49,321 bases of DNA from Lentisphaerae bacterium ADurb.Bin242 (GCA_002069785.1 MWCA01000040.1:1-49321), one strand, 5' to 3'. Counted from the stretch's first letter, positions 40,661 to 49,189 are shown. Notes: a model not told the origin generated them from the letters alone. Made by a program: numbers and translations.

Positions 40661-41086
40661 ATGAACACACAGAAAGAAAAAACGCCGCGGGACGCTTCCC
40701 GCACGATCGCAAACAAACGGAAGGAGCTGTTCTGCGAACTCTACTCCTTCGAGTTATGGGGCAGGGCGGCGGAAGCCGCCTCCAAAGCCGGATACCAGGT
40801 GACGGAACGCCGGGTCCGCGAGCTTCTCGGCGATCCCGAGATCCGCGAACGGATCCGCTTTCTCCGCAAACAGCTGGCGGAACAGACCGTCGCGGACGAA
40901 GCCTGGATCCAGAAAAATTTCGTCGACATCGCCATGAACGCCGACAAGGCATCCGACAAGCTCCGTGCGCTCGCCACCCTGTACCGCGCCGTCATGGAAA
41001 AGGAGAAGCCCGCCCCCCTCTCCGGCGGAGAGCCGGAATCCTTCCCGGAACTCTCTTTTGAAGGAGAGGAGGACGGTTCCCTCTGA
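40661..41086 (+). CDS. Orphan terminase small subunit-like protein
   Basis: This is a 141-residue soluble protein that fits the terminase small subunit (Terminase_2-type) pattern: an N-terminal helix-turn-helix with KRKELFCELYSFELWGRAAEAASKAGYQVTERRVRELL, then DPEIRERIRFLRKQLAEQ, a central helix (DEAWIQKNFVDIAMNADKASDKLRALATLYRA) and an acidic Ser/Glu-rich tail. In phages this protein recognises packaging sites on DNA. Here no large terminase subunit, portal or other phage gene is near; it lies between a glycosidase operon and an amidohydrolase gene, with a Shine-Dalgarno hairpin in front and a large inverted repeat behind. A domesticated DNA-binding role or a small mobile cassette is possible. 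Confidence 0.78.
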   Translation: MNTQKEKTPRDASRTIANKRKELFCELYSFELWGRAAEAASKAGYQVTERRVRELLGDPEIRERIRFLRKQLAEQTVADEAWIQKNFVDIAMNADKASDKLRALATLYRAVMEKEKPAPLSGGEPESFPELSFEGEEDGSL

Positions 41087-41096
41087 GCTGTCACGC

Positions 41097-41192
41097 ATCC
41101 GTATTCCCCGCCGGTTCCCGATCCCGCGCAAAGGGAGCCGTCCGGCGGGGAATCCCTCCTCTTCCGTGGAAATACGGATATCCTGTTTTTTC
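41097..41192 (+). repeat. Compound inverted repeat with T-run after the terminase-like gene
   Basis: ATTCCCCGCCGG (41103-41114) pairs perfectly with CCGGCGGGGAAT (41142-41153), and ATCCGTATT (41097-41105) pairs perfectly with AATACGGAT (41171-41179). The two stems share three bases, so one can extend the other with a 17-base bulge, or they can compete. Inside the loop TCCC and GGGA can also pair. A T-run (41186-41192) follows shortly after. It may simply be a strong terminator, but it is much larger than the others in this window. The rest of the gap to 41284 shows nothing else clear. Confidence 0.7.
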
Positions 41193-41284
41193 CATGCGCC
41201 GGGCATTGAATTATTCCGCAAAGATGCTACTTGTACCCCCATGAATCCGGTTTTGGGAATCCTTTCCGGCAGAGGGGAATTTTT

Positions 41285-42157
41285 ATGTTTATCGATATTC
41301 ATGCCCACGCCTATCTGTTTCCGTGTCCTCCGCAGGATGGACGGACGCAGTTCTGCACCCCGGAAGAGGTGCTCCGGTGCTATGACGAAATCGGCATCGA
41401 AAAAGGAATTCTCCTGCCGCTGATCGGACCGGAAGTGTATCTGCCGCAATCCAACCAGGAGATTCTGGAAATCTGCCGCCGCCGGCCCGACCGCTTCCTT
41501 CCCTTCTGCAACATCGATCCGCGCGGCATCGGCAACTCGGACGGGACGGACTTCACACCGTGGATCGCATGGTACCGGGAACAGGGATTCCGCGGCGTGG
41601 GGGAACTCATGCCCAATCTGGCGTTCCGGGACCCCCTGGTGCTGAATCTTCTGCGTCAGCTGGAGAAAGCCGGCTGGCCGCTGATTTTCGACGGCAGTTC
41701 CCGGATCGGAAAAGGATACGGCCTTGTGGACGACCCGGGGATGCCCCAGCTTGAATACTGTCTTCAGATGTTTCCGAAGCTGACCGTTTTCGGACACGGG
41801 ATTCCGTTCTGGAGCGAAATCGGAACCCTCGACAATCCGGGCGACCGGGACCGGTATCCGGATTATCCGGTCCGTGCCGAAGGGGCGGTTCCGAAACTGA
41901 TGCGCCGGTATCCCAATCTCTGGGGCGACCTCTCCGCGGACAGCGGCTACACCGCCCTCGCACGCGACCCGGAGTATGCCGTCCGGTTCCTGAACGAATT
42001 TCAGGACCGTCTCTGTTTCGGGACCGACATCTGTTATGCGGACCAGAAACTGCCTCTCGCGCAATTCCTTACCGGCCTGAAAGAGAATGGAAAGCTTTCA
42101 CCGGAAGCATTCTGGAAAATCGCTCGCGAAAATATTGTCGGACTGCTCGGCATTTGA
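41285..42157 (+). CDS. Amidohydrolase-family metal-dependent hydrolase
   Basis: This is a 290-residue TIM-barrel hydrolase of the Amidohydrolase_2 (ACMSD-like) group. The ATG at 41285 gives the typical start MFIDIHAHAYLF, with the metal-binding HxH; the longer upstream frame is not needed, and AGAGGGG lies upstream. Other metal-site landmarks are FRGVGELMPNLAF, PLIFDGSS, LTVFGHGIPFW with the third His, LWGDLSADSGY, and LCFGTDICYA with the catalytic Asp. These enzymes decarboxylate or hydrolyse ring compounds, lactones or amides. The neighbours give no clear substrate; it is 30 bases before a metal transporter, and the two may be cotranscribed. Confidence 0.9.
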   Translation: MFIDIHAHAYLFPCPPQDGRTQFCTPEEVLRCYDEIGIEKGILLPLIGPEVYLPQSNQEILEICRRRPDRFLPFCNIDPRGIGNSDGTDFTPWIAWYREQGFRGVGELMPNLAFRDPLVLNLLRQLEKAGWPLIFDGSSRIGKGYGLVDDPGMPQLEYCLQMFPKLTVFGHGIPFWSEIGTLDNPGDRDRYPDYPVRAEGAVPKLMRRYPNLWGDLSADSGYTALARDPEYAVRFLNEFQDRLCFGTDICYADQKLPLAQFLTGLKENGKLSPEAFWKIARENIVGLLGI

Positions 42158-42187
42158 GCGACCCAACCGGATTAAGGAAAGGGCCTG

Positions 42188-43357
42188 ATGTTGATACAAC
42201 TGCTGATTCATTTATTTGTGAAGGATTTCCGGCATCCGGAGCGTCCGCATGTCCGGCTGGCATATGGAATCCTGGCCGGAAGCGTCGGGATTGCCGTCAA
42301 CTACCTGCTGTTCTGCATCAAGCTGACGGTCGGGCTGCTTTCCGGGAGCATCGCGATGGCGGCGGATGCCATCAACAATCTTTCGGACGCGGGGTCGTCG
42401 GTCGTTTCCGTGCTTGGATTCAAGCTTTCCTCCAAGCCCGCGGACAACGAACACCCGTTCGGACACGGCCGGCTGGAATATGTCGCGGGAATGATCGTCG
42501 CCGTGATCATCATCTCGGTCGGCTTCGACTTTCTGAAAGAGTCCGTCCTCCGCATATTCTCGCCGTCGGAGCTCCGGGCGGACAATCTTGCCATCGGGAT
42601 TTTCGCCGGCACGCTTCTTTTCAAGGTGTGGCTGTTCCTGTTTTACCGGGCCGTCGGGAAAAGGATCGACTCCAAAATCCTCAAGGCGGCGGCGTTTGAC
42701 AGCCTGAGCGACCTGCTGACGACCTCGGTTGTCCTGGGGGCGGTGTTTTCCGCCCGGTTCACCTCGTTTCCCGTGGACGGCTGCGCGGGTGTGATTGTGG
42801 CGCTCTTCGTCATCTGCGGAGGGTTCGGCGTTCTGCGCGATACGATCAATCCGCTGCTGGGGGAACTGCCGGACAGGGCGCTGGTGAAGGAACTGGAAGC
42901 GCGTCTCCTTGCCTGCAAGGGGATCTGCGGCGTGCATGACATCATCCTTCACAATTACGGGCCCAACCATTATTTTGCCACCGCCCACGCGGAAGTCAGC
43001 CGCGACGGCGACCTTCTGGCCTCCCATGACACGCTGGAGGCCGCCGAAGTCGAGATCGCCAAAAACATGCCGGTCCGCCTGATTCTGCACTGCGACCCGT
43101 ACAACACCCGGGATCCGAAAGTCAAAGTCTGGCGTGCCCGCGCGGAGGAGGCCGTCACGGCGTTCGACCGTCATTTCAAACTGTATGACTTCTGCCTCGA
43201 CGAGTCGGGACCGGCAAGAGTCCTCCAGTTCCAGCTCCTGATTCCGCGAAACTATGCCCTGACCTACGAGGAGATCACAGACCGTCTTACCGCCCGGATG
43301 CGGCGTTTCGATCCGTCGCTCGTCCTGCGGATCGCTTTTTCCAATGCGTTCGTATAA
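42188..43357 (+). CDS. Cation diffusion facilitator (CDF) metal transporter
   Basis: This is a 389-residue inner-membrane exporter for divalent metals, probably an H+ antiporter of Zn, Mn or Fe. About six hydrophobic segments lie in the first 210 residues. The signature is visible: MAADAINNLSDAGSSVVSVLGF contains the first Asp-Asn-Asp metal site, and NEHPFGHGRLEYVAGM the HPxGHGRxE motif. A second-site Asp is in AAAFDSLSDLLTTSVVL. The cytoplasmic C-domain is long and contains HDIILHNYGPNHYFATAHAEVSRDG and a second stretch ending RFDPSLVLRIAFSNAF, longer than in E. coli FieF, so it may have additional metal or dimer sites. AAGGAAAGGG precedes the ATG. The metal is not determined. Confidence 0.93.
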   Translation: MLIQLLIHLFVKDFRHPERPHVRLAYGILAGSVGIAVNYLLFCIKLTVGLLSGSIAMAADAINNLSDAGSSVVSVLGFKLSSKPADNEHPFGHGRLEYVAGMIVAVIIISVGFDFLKESVLRIFSPSELRADNLAIGIFAGTLLFKVWLFLFYRAVGKRIDSKILKAAAFDSLSDLLTTSVVLGAVFSARFTSFPVDGCAGVIVALFVICGGFGVLRDTINPLLGELPDRALVKELEARLLACKGICGVHDIILHNYGPNHYFATAHAEVSRDGDLLASHDTLEAAEVEIAKNMPVRLILHCDPYNTRDPKVKVWRARAEEAVTAFDRHFKLYDFCLDESGPARVLQFQLLIPRNYALTYEEITDRLTARMRRFDPSLVLRIAFSNAFV

Positions 43358-43388
43358 AAGTTTCCCCGGACTTTTTGTTCCGGAATCT

Positions 43389-43416
43389 TTGACATCGGAT
43401 TTTTTCAATGTATATT
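43389..43416 (+). promoter_or_regulatory. Promoter of icd
   Basis: TTGACA (43389-43394), a 16-base spacer and TATATT (43411-43416) lie about 50 bases before the icd ATG. The stretch after the CDF stop also has a short CCGGA...TCCGG inverted repeat around a T-run (43370-43384), perhaps a weak terminator. Confidence 0.78.
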
Positions 43417-43467
43417 GCTTCCAATTTATTTGAAAAGCTCAAATGGTGTTTCAGGAGAACAGGCAAT

Positions 43468-44721
43468 ATGGCATACGACAAGATCAAAGTCCCCGCGGGG
43501 GAGAAAATCACTCTCCGCTCCGAGGGCGTTCTGAACGTCCCGGACCATCCGGTCATCACCTATATCGAAGGGGACGGCACCGGACCGGACATCACGCGCG
43601 CTTCGATGCGCATCTGGGACGCCGCGGTCGAAAAAGCCTACGGCGGCAAGCGCAAAATCGCCTGGATGGAGGTCTTTGCCGGAGAAAAAGCCAACTCCGT
43701 CTACGGGGAAGGCACCTGGCTGCCCGGGGAAACCGTCGACGCCATCCGCGACTACCGCATTTCCATCAAGGGGCCGCTGACCACTCCGGTCGGCAAGGGA
43801 ATCCGTTCCCTGAACGTGGCGCTCCGCCAGACCCTTGACCTCTATGTCTGCCTGCGTCCGGTTCGCCATTTTGCGGGGGTCCCGTCTCCCGTCCGGAATC
43901 CCGATCTCACCGACATGGTTGTCTTCCGGGAAAACACCGAGGACATCTATGCCGGGATCGAATGGCCGTCCGGTTCTCCCGAAGCGAAGAAAGTGATCGA
44001 TTTCCTTCAAAACGAGATGAAAGTCACCAAGATCCGTTTCCCGGAAACCAGCGCCATCGGAATCAAACCGGTCTCCCGGGAAGGCAGCGAACGCCTCATC
44101 CGCGCGGCGATCCGGTATGCGATCGACAACCGCCGCAAAAGCGTGACGCTCGTTCACAAGGGCAACATCATGAAGTTCACCGAGGGCGGCTTCAAGGAAT
44201 GGGGCTACGAACTGGCCAGACGCGAGTTCGGCGACAAGCTCATCTCCTGGGACGACTGCGGCGGCAAGGTTCCCGAAGGCAGAATCCTGATCAAAGATTG
44301 CATCTGCGACGCTTTCCTCCAGCAGATTCTGACCCGTCCGGCAGAGTATGACGTCATTGCCACGATGAACCTCAACGGGGACTATGTTTCCGACGCCCTG
44401 GCCGCATGCGTCGGCGGTATCGGAATCGCCCCCGGCGCCAACATCAACTATTTGACCGGCATGGCCGTTTTCGAGGCCACGCACGGCACCGCTCCCAAAT
44501 ACGCGGGCATGGACAAGGTCAACCCCTCTTCCCTGACCCTTTCCGGCGAAATGCTTCTGCGTTTCATCGGCTGGAACGAGGCCGCCGACCGGGTTATCCG
44601 CGGAATCGAAAACGCAATCTCCGACAAACAGGTCACATACGACTTCGCACGCCTGATGGAGGGCGCAACCGAGCTTTCCTGTTCCGGATTCGCAACCGCC
44701 GTCATCAACCGCATGGAGTAA
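43468..44721 (+). CDS. icd: Isocitrate dehydrogenase, NADP-dependent
   Basis: This is a 417-residue homodimeric cytoplasmic enzyme that oxidises isocitrate to 2-oxoglutarate, supplying NADPH and glutamate precursors. The ATG at 43468 has AGGAG upstream and gives the E. coli Icd length; the open frame begins earlier, but [14 protein letters not shown] is the normal start. Landmarks are [14 protein letters not shown], the substrate-site Ser in [83 protein letters not shown] and [13 protein letters not shown], with the Lys-Tyr that prefer NADP. It has its own promoter and is followed after one base by a GNAT gene. Confidence 0.97.
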   Translation: MAYDKIKVPAGEKITLRSEGVLNVPDHPVITYIEGDGTGPDITRASMRIWDAAVEKAYGGKRKIAWMEVFAGEKANSVYGEGTWLPGETVDAIRDYRISIKGPLTTPVGKGIRSLNVALRQTLDLYVCLRPVRHFAGVPSPVRNPDLTDMVVFRENTEDIYAGIEWPSGSPEAKKVIDFLQNEMKVTKIRFPETSAIGIKPVSREGSERLIRAAIRYAIDNRRKSVTLVHKGNIMKFTEGGFKEWGYELARREFGDKLISWDDCGGKVPEGRILIKDCICDAFLQQILTRPAEYDVIATMNLNGDYVSDALAACVGGIGIAPGANINYLTGMAVFEATHGTAPKYAGMDKVNPSSLTLSGEMLLRFIGWNEAADRVIRGIENAISDKQVTYDFARLMEGATELSCSGFATAVINRME

Positions 44722-44722
44722 A

Positions 44723-45139
44723 ATGAACACTTCCCCGAGGCTGGAGGACATCACCTTCCGGATCACTTCTTCCCTGCCTTTCGGCGAGGCGGCGGAGCTT
44801 TACTGCGAGGCCGGCTGGATGGAGCATCCCGACGCGGAAGCCGTAACCGTGATGCTTCAAAACTCCTACGCCGTGTCTGCCGCCTTCCACGGGGAGCGCC
44901 TGATCGGTTTCATGCGCGCCTTCTCCGACGGGGTCAGCGACGCCTATCTACTCGACCTGGTCGTCAGAAGCGAATACCGCAAGCTCGGGATCGGCCGCGT
45001 CATTCTGGAAAATCTGGCGGCCCATCTCAAGGAGAAGGGAATCGACTGGGTCCTCTGCATCGGCGCGCCCGGCACCGAGGCGTTTTACGGAAAAACCGGC
45101 GCCGTTCTCATGACGGGATTCACGCCGTACCGTTTCTGA
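44723..45139 (+). CDS. GNAT-family N-acetyltransferase
   Basis: This is a 138-residue acetyltransferase fold. The acetyl-CoA-binding region is VVRSEYRKLGIGRVILENLAAHL (R/Q-x-x-G-x-G/A pattern), preceded by SDAYLLDLVV and followed by GAPGTEAFYGKTGAVLMTGF. The N-terminus (DITFRITSSLPFGEAAELYCEAGW) holds the usual first helices. It starts one base after the icd stop and lies 16 bases before the DUF2156 gene, so it is probably cotranscribed with both. The acceptor may be a small molecule or a protein; nothing in the sequence decides. Confidence 0.9.
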   Translation: MNTSPRLEDITFRITSSLPFGEAAELYCEAGWMEHPDAEAVTVMLQNSYAVSAAFHGERLIGFMRAFSDGVSDAYLLDLVVRSEYRKLGIGRVILENLAAHLKEKGIDWVLCIGAPGTEAFYGKTGAVLMTGFTPYRF

Positions 45140-45154
45140 TATAAAAGGGGGAAA

Positions 45155-46054
45155 ATGAACGCTTTCGACTATAAGCAGATGAGAGCCGTTTCCATGGCGG
45201 ATGCCGAGGAAGTGAAAAAGGCGCTGGCCCGGGCGGATTTCCCCAGCTGCGAGTATTCTTTCCCGAACCTTTTCATCTGGGCGGAGGTTTTCCGCACCTG
45301 TCTTGCTTTTTTCAACGACCGGCTTTATGTTCACATGCCGCTGGTGGACGAACTCCTTTTTCCGTGCGGAGAAACCTGGCCTTCTCCGGAAGAACTGAAG
45401 GCGGTTTCGGAGGGGATGCGCAAGGCCGGCTTTTCCGGAACGGTTGCCCATGTCCCGGCCGCTTACCTGGAACAGCATCCGGAGATTACGGAGTTTTTCT
45501 CGATCCGCCCCATGGACGACGCCAACGACGAGTACATCTATTGCACCGCGGTTCTTGCCGAACTCCACGGTTCGAAGCTCTCCAAAAAGCGGAACCTGAT
45601 CTCCCAGTTCGAGCGCAATCACGAGCAGTATGAGATCAGGGCCGTCACCTCCGACGACTTCCGTACCCTGATCTCCCTGACGGAGCACTGGCGGAGGGAT
45701 CACCTGGACGATCAGCGCGTCGAAAACGAACGCTGCGCCCTCAGCCGCGCCCTGAAATATTACAACGAGCTCGGGTTCGAAGGACTCATGCTGCTTGCGG
45801 AAGGCGAAATCAAGGCCTATGCGGTTTTCAGCCGCCTCAACAGCCAGTCCTATACCGTCCAGTTTGAAAAGGCGCTCCACGAATGCAAGGGCGCGTCGCA
45901 GGTCATCACCAACCGGACGGCCGTTCATCTGCGGGACAAGTGCAAGTTCATCAACCGGGAGCAGGACCTCGGGATTCCCGGTCTCCGGCAGGCGAAACTC
46001 TCCTATGTCCCGGACCATCTGCTGAAGGACTTTTTCCTGATTCCGCAGGAATAG
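45155..46054 (+). CDS. DUF2156 protein, phosphatidylglycerol lysyltransferase C-domain-like
   Basis: This is a 299-residue cytoplasmic protein with a double GNAT-like fold. The best landmark is EYIYCTAVLAELHGSKLSKKRNLISQFERNH (about residues 124-154), the motif of the MprF synthase/DUF2156 family. Also seen are GFEGLMLLAEGEIKAYAVFSRL, YTVQFEKALHECKGASQVITN and FINREQDLGIPGLRQAKLSY. In MprF this domain transfers lysine or alanine from tRNA to phosphatidylglycerol; stand-alone members are often unassigned. An LPG-synthase-TM-like membrane protein is encoded separately at 23838-24857. It ends ten bases from the convergent AraC gene. Confidence 0.9.
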   Translation: MNAFDYKQMRAVSMADAEEVKKALARADFPSCEYSFPNLFIWAEVFRTCLAFFNDRLYVHMPLVDELLFPCGETWPSPEELKAVSEGMRKAGFSGTVAHVPAAYLEQHPEITEFFSIRPMDDANDEYIYCTAVLAELHGSKLSKKRNLISQFERNHEQYEIRAVTSDDFRTLISLTEHWRRDHLDDQRVENERCALSRALKYYNELGFEGLMLLAEGEIKAYAVFSRLNSQSYTVQFEKALHECKGASQVITNRTAVHLRDKCKFINREQDLGIPGLRQAKLSYVPDHLLKDFFLIPQE

Positions 46055-46063
46055 AAAACGAGT

Positions 46064-46876
46064 TCAGGAGCCCCGGCATTGACGGAGAAGCTGTTTCGGG
46101 GTCAGACCGCAGCGTTTCTTCAGAAAAATGTGAAGATGGGACACGTGTTTCATCCCGACCGCGTCAGCGATCTCTTTCAAGGTCAGGTCGGTATGGCTCA
46201 ACTTCTCCATGACCAGCTGAAGCCGCAGCCGCGCCCGGTATTCGCCCGGATCCACCAGATAGCGTTCCGCAAAACACTTCCGGGCATGCTCCGGACTGTA
46301 TCCGATTTCCGCGCACAATTCGCCCAGGTCCTTCTGAAAGGCCCGGTCCGCGTCGATTTTCGCCTTGAAACGCTCCGCCGTGTCCGGCATTTTCAAAACC
46401 GGTTTTTCCGCCATCAGTTCCGAAAGCAGGGCTGCGGACAGCAGTTCCGCGCGGAAAATGTTTTCCGGAAGCTGGCTTTTGGACAAGGTTCGGACTTCCG
46501 AAAAGACTTTGCGGAGCTCGAGCATTTTTTCGTGGGAGATTTCCCGGCAGAGCGGCAGCCGGAAGTTCCGTCCGCCTTCCCGCAGCGTGGTGAATAAGTC
46601 CCCGGCATGATAACTCAAGGCCGGAATGCCGCATTGAATGACCCAGTTTTCCCGTTTGACGCCGTAGCAGAAATCCTTGCGGCTTCCGGCCGGAGAAAGG
46701 GTCAGCAGCGGATTTTTCGGCCGCTCCTCGTCCAGAATCGGAACGTGTTCCGTACCATACGTCATCCGGGAATAAATCAACCCTGAAACGTTGAGTCCCA
46801 GGAAATGGCAACGCAGGGTCTGACAATATCTTTCAGGCCGGCGATAGACGTCCGCATGGTACAGGATGAATTCCAT
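46064..46876 (-). CDS. AraC-family transcriptional regulator
   Basis: This is a 270-residue regulator. The C-terminal 100 residues are the AraC double helix-turn-helix (DLGELCAEIGYSPEHARKCFAERYLVDPGEYRARLRLQLVMEKL, then TLKEIADAVGMKHVSHLHIFLKKRCGLTPKQL). The N-terminal half looks like a cupin-type sensor (PLLTLSPAGSRKDFCYGVKRENWVIQC and ALSYHAGDLFTTL). There is no strong Shine-Dalgarno before the ATG. It is divergent from the EamA transporter/Gfo-Idh unit and shares its -35 box, so it probably controls both. The inducer is likely the sugar handled by the downstream oxidoreductase; this is inference. Confidence 0.92.
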   Translation of the reverse strand: MEFILYHADVYRRPERYCQTLRCHFLGLNVSGLIYSRMTYGTEHVPILDEERPKNPLLTLSPAGSRKDFCYGVKRENWVIQCGIPALSYHAGDLFTTLREGGRNFRLPLCREISHEKMLELRKVFSEVRTLSKSQLPENIFRAELLSAALLSELMAEKPVLKMPDTAERFKAKIDADRAFQKDLGELCAEIGYSPEHARKCFAERYLVDPGEYRARLRLQLVMEKLSHTDLTLKEIADAVGMKHVSHLHIFLKKRCGLTPKQLLRQCRGS

Positions 46877-46916
46877 GATAAATATTGCTTTTTTATAATT
46901 TTATGATTTTTTGTAT

Positions 46917-46966
46917 AATATAAATCTTCCGAAACAAATTGCAAATATATGAAAAAACGATATTTT
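46917..46966. promoter_or_regulatory. Divergent promoters sharing one -35 box
   Basis: TTGCAA at 46939-46944 is its own inverse complement. On the plus strand a 16-base spacer leads to TATTTT (46961-46966), about 20 bases before the EamA GTG. On the minus strand a 16-base spacer leads to TATATT (plus AATATA at 46917-46922), about 40 bases before the AraC ATG. Polymerase could use only one side at a time. Confidence 0.62.
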
Positions 46967-46986
46967 AGAATTCAAGGAGGAACACT

Positions 46987-47877
46987 GTGAACGATTTGAG
47001 CCGGGGTCTGGCCTATACCTTCGCAACCGGTCTTCTGTGGGGCGGAGTCGGGGTTTTTTACAGCAAGGGAACGGAAAAGAAAGAATCCTTTTACGGGTTC
47101 ATGTTCCTTTCCGCCCTCCTGTTTTTCCTCCTGACGTGGATTTTTGCTTTCCCGCAGGGGGCGCCGGTCCGGGAAGTCCTGCTGGTCGCCGCCCTGATGT
47201 TCCCGGCGGGGCTTTCGGGGCAGCTCGGGTTCTGGACCATGAAAAAGGCTCTGGAACACGGGCCGCACGGGATCGGCTGGTGCATCGTCCAGTCTTCGAT
47301 GATCTGCCCGTTCCTGGCGGGAGTGCTGTTTTTCGGCGACAGTCCGTCGGCCGGACGGATTGCCGGGATGTCCCTGATTGCGGCCAGCCTCCTGCCGTTG
47401 TCCGCACAAGGCGTTCCGGCCGTCCGGGAGGACTCGTGTTCGGGGCGGTTTCTTCTCCTGATTTTTGCCGCGTTCCTGCTGGTCGGGCTGCAGCAGACTC
47501 TTTCCCTTGTGCCGAGCCAGTGCCCGACGCTTTCCGCCGCGGCTTTGAGCTGGCGGGTCCCGCTGGTCTCCCTGGTCGGGCTCGGCTGGCTGGGGCCGGT
47601 CCTGTTCCGGAAAACCGGGGTCCGGTGCGGAGAAATTGGGTGGATTTCCCTGCTCTACGCCCTGCTGGTTTTTCTGGGACAGCTGGGAATTTACCGGGCG
47701 ATCGATTTTCTCGGGAAGGCCCGTTCGTCCGGAACGGCGTATCCGGCGGCCTGCGGAATGTCGATCCTGTTCTTTTTTGTCTATTGTTTTTTCAAACGGC
47801 GTGAACGACTTTCCCGCCGTGCGCTGGCCGGCATCGGTTTGAGCATGGCGGGAATGTTCCTGCTTGCCATATCATGA
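46987..47877 (+). CDS. EamA/DMT-family transporter
   Basis: This is a 296-residue inner-membrane protein with about ten hydrophobic segments, as expected for the drug/metabolite transporter superfamily. It begins with a GTG codon with AAGGAGG six bases upstream. Features are LAYTFATGLLWGGVGVFYSKG, LSGQLGFWTMKKALEHGPHGIGWCIVQSSMICPFLAGVLFFGDSPSAGRIAGMSLIAASLL (the first EamA unit with its G-x-x-L-I end) and a second unit ending ALAGIGLSMAGMFLL. It is most like sugar- or amino-acid-type carriers such as RhaT, but the substrate is unknown. A Gfo/Idh gene follows after about 50 bases and is probably in the same transcript. Confidence 0.9.
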   Translation: MNDLSRGLAYTFATGLLWGGVGVFYSKGTEKKESFYGFMFLSALLFFLLTWIFAFPQGAPVREVLLVAALMFPAGLSGQLGFWTMKKALEHGPHGIGWCIVQSSMICPFLAGVLFFGDSPSAGRIAGMSLIAASLLPLSAQGVPAVREDSCSGRFLLLIFAAFLLVGLQQTLSLVPSQCPTLSAAALSWRVPLVSLVGLGWLGPVLFRKTGVRCGEIGWISLLYALLVFLGQLGIYRAIDFLGKARSSGTAYPAACGMSILFFFVYCFFKRRERLSRRALAGIGLSMAGMFLLAIS

Positions 47878-47928
47878 ACGGAGTCCGGAAAAATTCTTCC
47901 GGATTCGGATCAAAAAAGGAGATTTGGA

Positions 47929-49169
47929 ATGGGAATCAGCATCGGAATGGTCGGACTCGGGAGTTTCGGCAGTGTTTTTGCCGGATTGTTCAAAGCGCAT
48001 CCGCGGGTGGACCGGATCGCCCTCTGCGACGCGGAGCCGGAACGGGTGAAGCGTTTTGCGGAGGACCCCTGGTTCGCGGACAAATTCAATCCGAAAGACG
48101 CCTACGATTCGCTGGATGCGATCTGCAAGGCGGATCTGGATGCGCTGGTGATCATCACCCAGCCGTGGCTTCATGCTCCGCAGTGCATTCAGGCGATGGA
48201 GTCGGGAAAGGATGTCTACAGCGCGGTGCCGGTGACCTGTCTTCCGGATTCGGAAGAGGTCCTCGACTGGTGCGACCGGATCATCCAGACATCCCTGCGG
48301 ACCGGCAAGCATTACATGCTGGGAGAAACGACCGTTTTTCACCCGCAGACGATGTTCTGCCGGAAAAAGGCTCTCGCGGGCGAATTCGGGGATTTCGTGT
48401 ATGCGGAGGGCGAATACTGCCACGATGTCGATGTGCCCGGCTGTTCCCTGCGGGAAGTTAACCGCAAGCGGACTTCCGGCAAACTCGGTTCCGTCTGGCC
48501 GGAAAAACTGGAAGGATACCGGAAACGCGGAAAACTCTCCACGCCGATGAACTATCCGACCCATTCGGTCAGCGGACCGGTTTTCGTGATGGGAACCCGC
48601 GCGGTGAAGGTGTCGGCGTGCGGCTACCGGAACAGAACCGCCGACCCGTTCTTTGCGGGATATGATTTTTCCAACGTCACCGCCCTGTTCCGGCTTGCGA
48701 ACGGAGCATCCCTGCGGATTGCTGAAATGCGCGAGGCCGCCGGACGGATCAGTCCGCTGGAATCCGAGACCTTCCGCATCCTGGGGACCTCCGGCAGTTT
48801 TTCCGAAAACATCTGGTATTCCAACGGGCGGACCGGTTCCCGGGAGGCGATTCATCCGCAGGTTCAGACCCGCTATGAGTCCGCCGAACTGTTCGACCCG
48901 CTTCCCCCGGCCGTGACGGAGGCGTTCCGCGACTACCAGAACCGGAACCGTTCCGACGCCGAAAAAGGAGATTTCGTTCCGACGGGTCACGGCGGCATCC
49001 GTATCTGGTGCACGAGTTCGTCTCCACGGTCTATGAAAAACGGCAGAGTCTCGTCAATCCATGGGAGGCCGGACATTATATGGCCATGGGGATAGCGGCA
49101 AACGATTCCGCGCGTCATGACGGCGAACTGACCCGGGTTCAGGACTGGGGGAAGGCTCCGTCCGCGTAA
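47929..49169 (+). pseudogene. Gfo/Idh/MocA oxidoreductase with a frameshift near the C-terminus
   Basis: The first 355 or so residues are a normal Gfo/Idh/MocA protein: SIGMVGLGSFGSVFAGLF (GxGxxG), DALVIITQPWLHAPQC, AVPVTCLPDS, MLGETTVFHP, EYCHDVDVPG and TPMNYPTHSVSG. After PTGHGG the frame runs into unlikely codons (IRIWCTSSSPRSMKN) and stops at 49095. In the frame one base back, the expected ending appears from 48996: HPYLVHEFVSTVYEKRQ, then NPWEAGHYMAMGIAAN, to a stop at 49169. A one-base deletion near 48990-48997 explains this. It could be a real loss or a sequence error. No slippery heptamer is seen. Confidence 0.85.
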
Positions 49170-49189
49170 GTTGCATCCCGGAAAGGAAA

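Noticed and set aside
49085..49095. Programmed -1 frameshift in the last Gfo/Idh gene
   Set aside because: No slippery X-XXY-YYZ heptamer or downstream pseudoknot lies near 48985-49000, so a deletion or sequence error is simpler.
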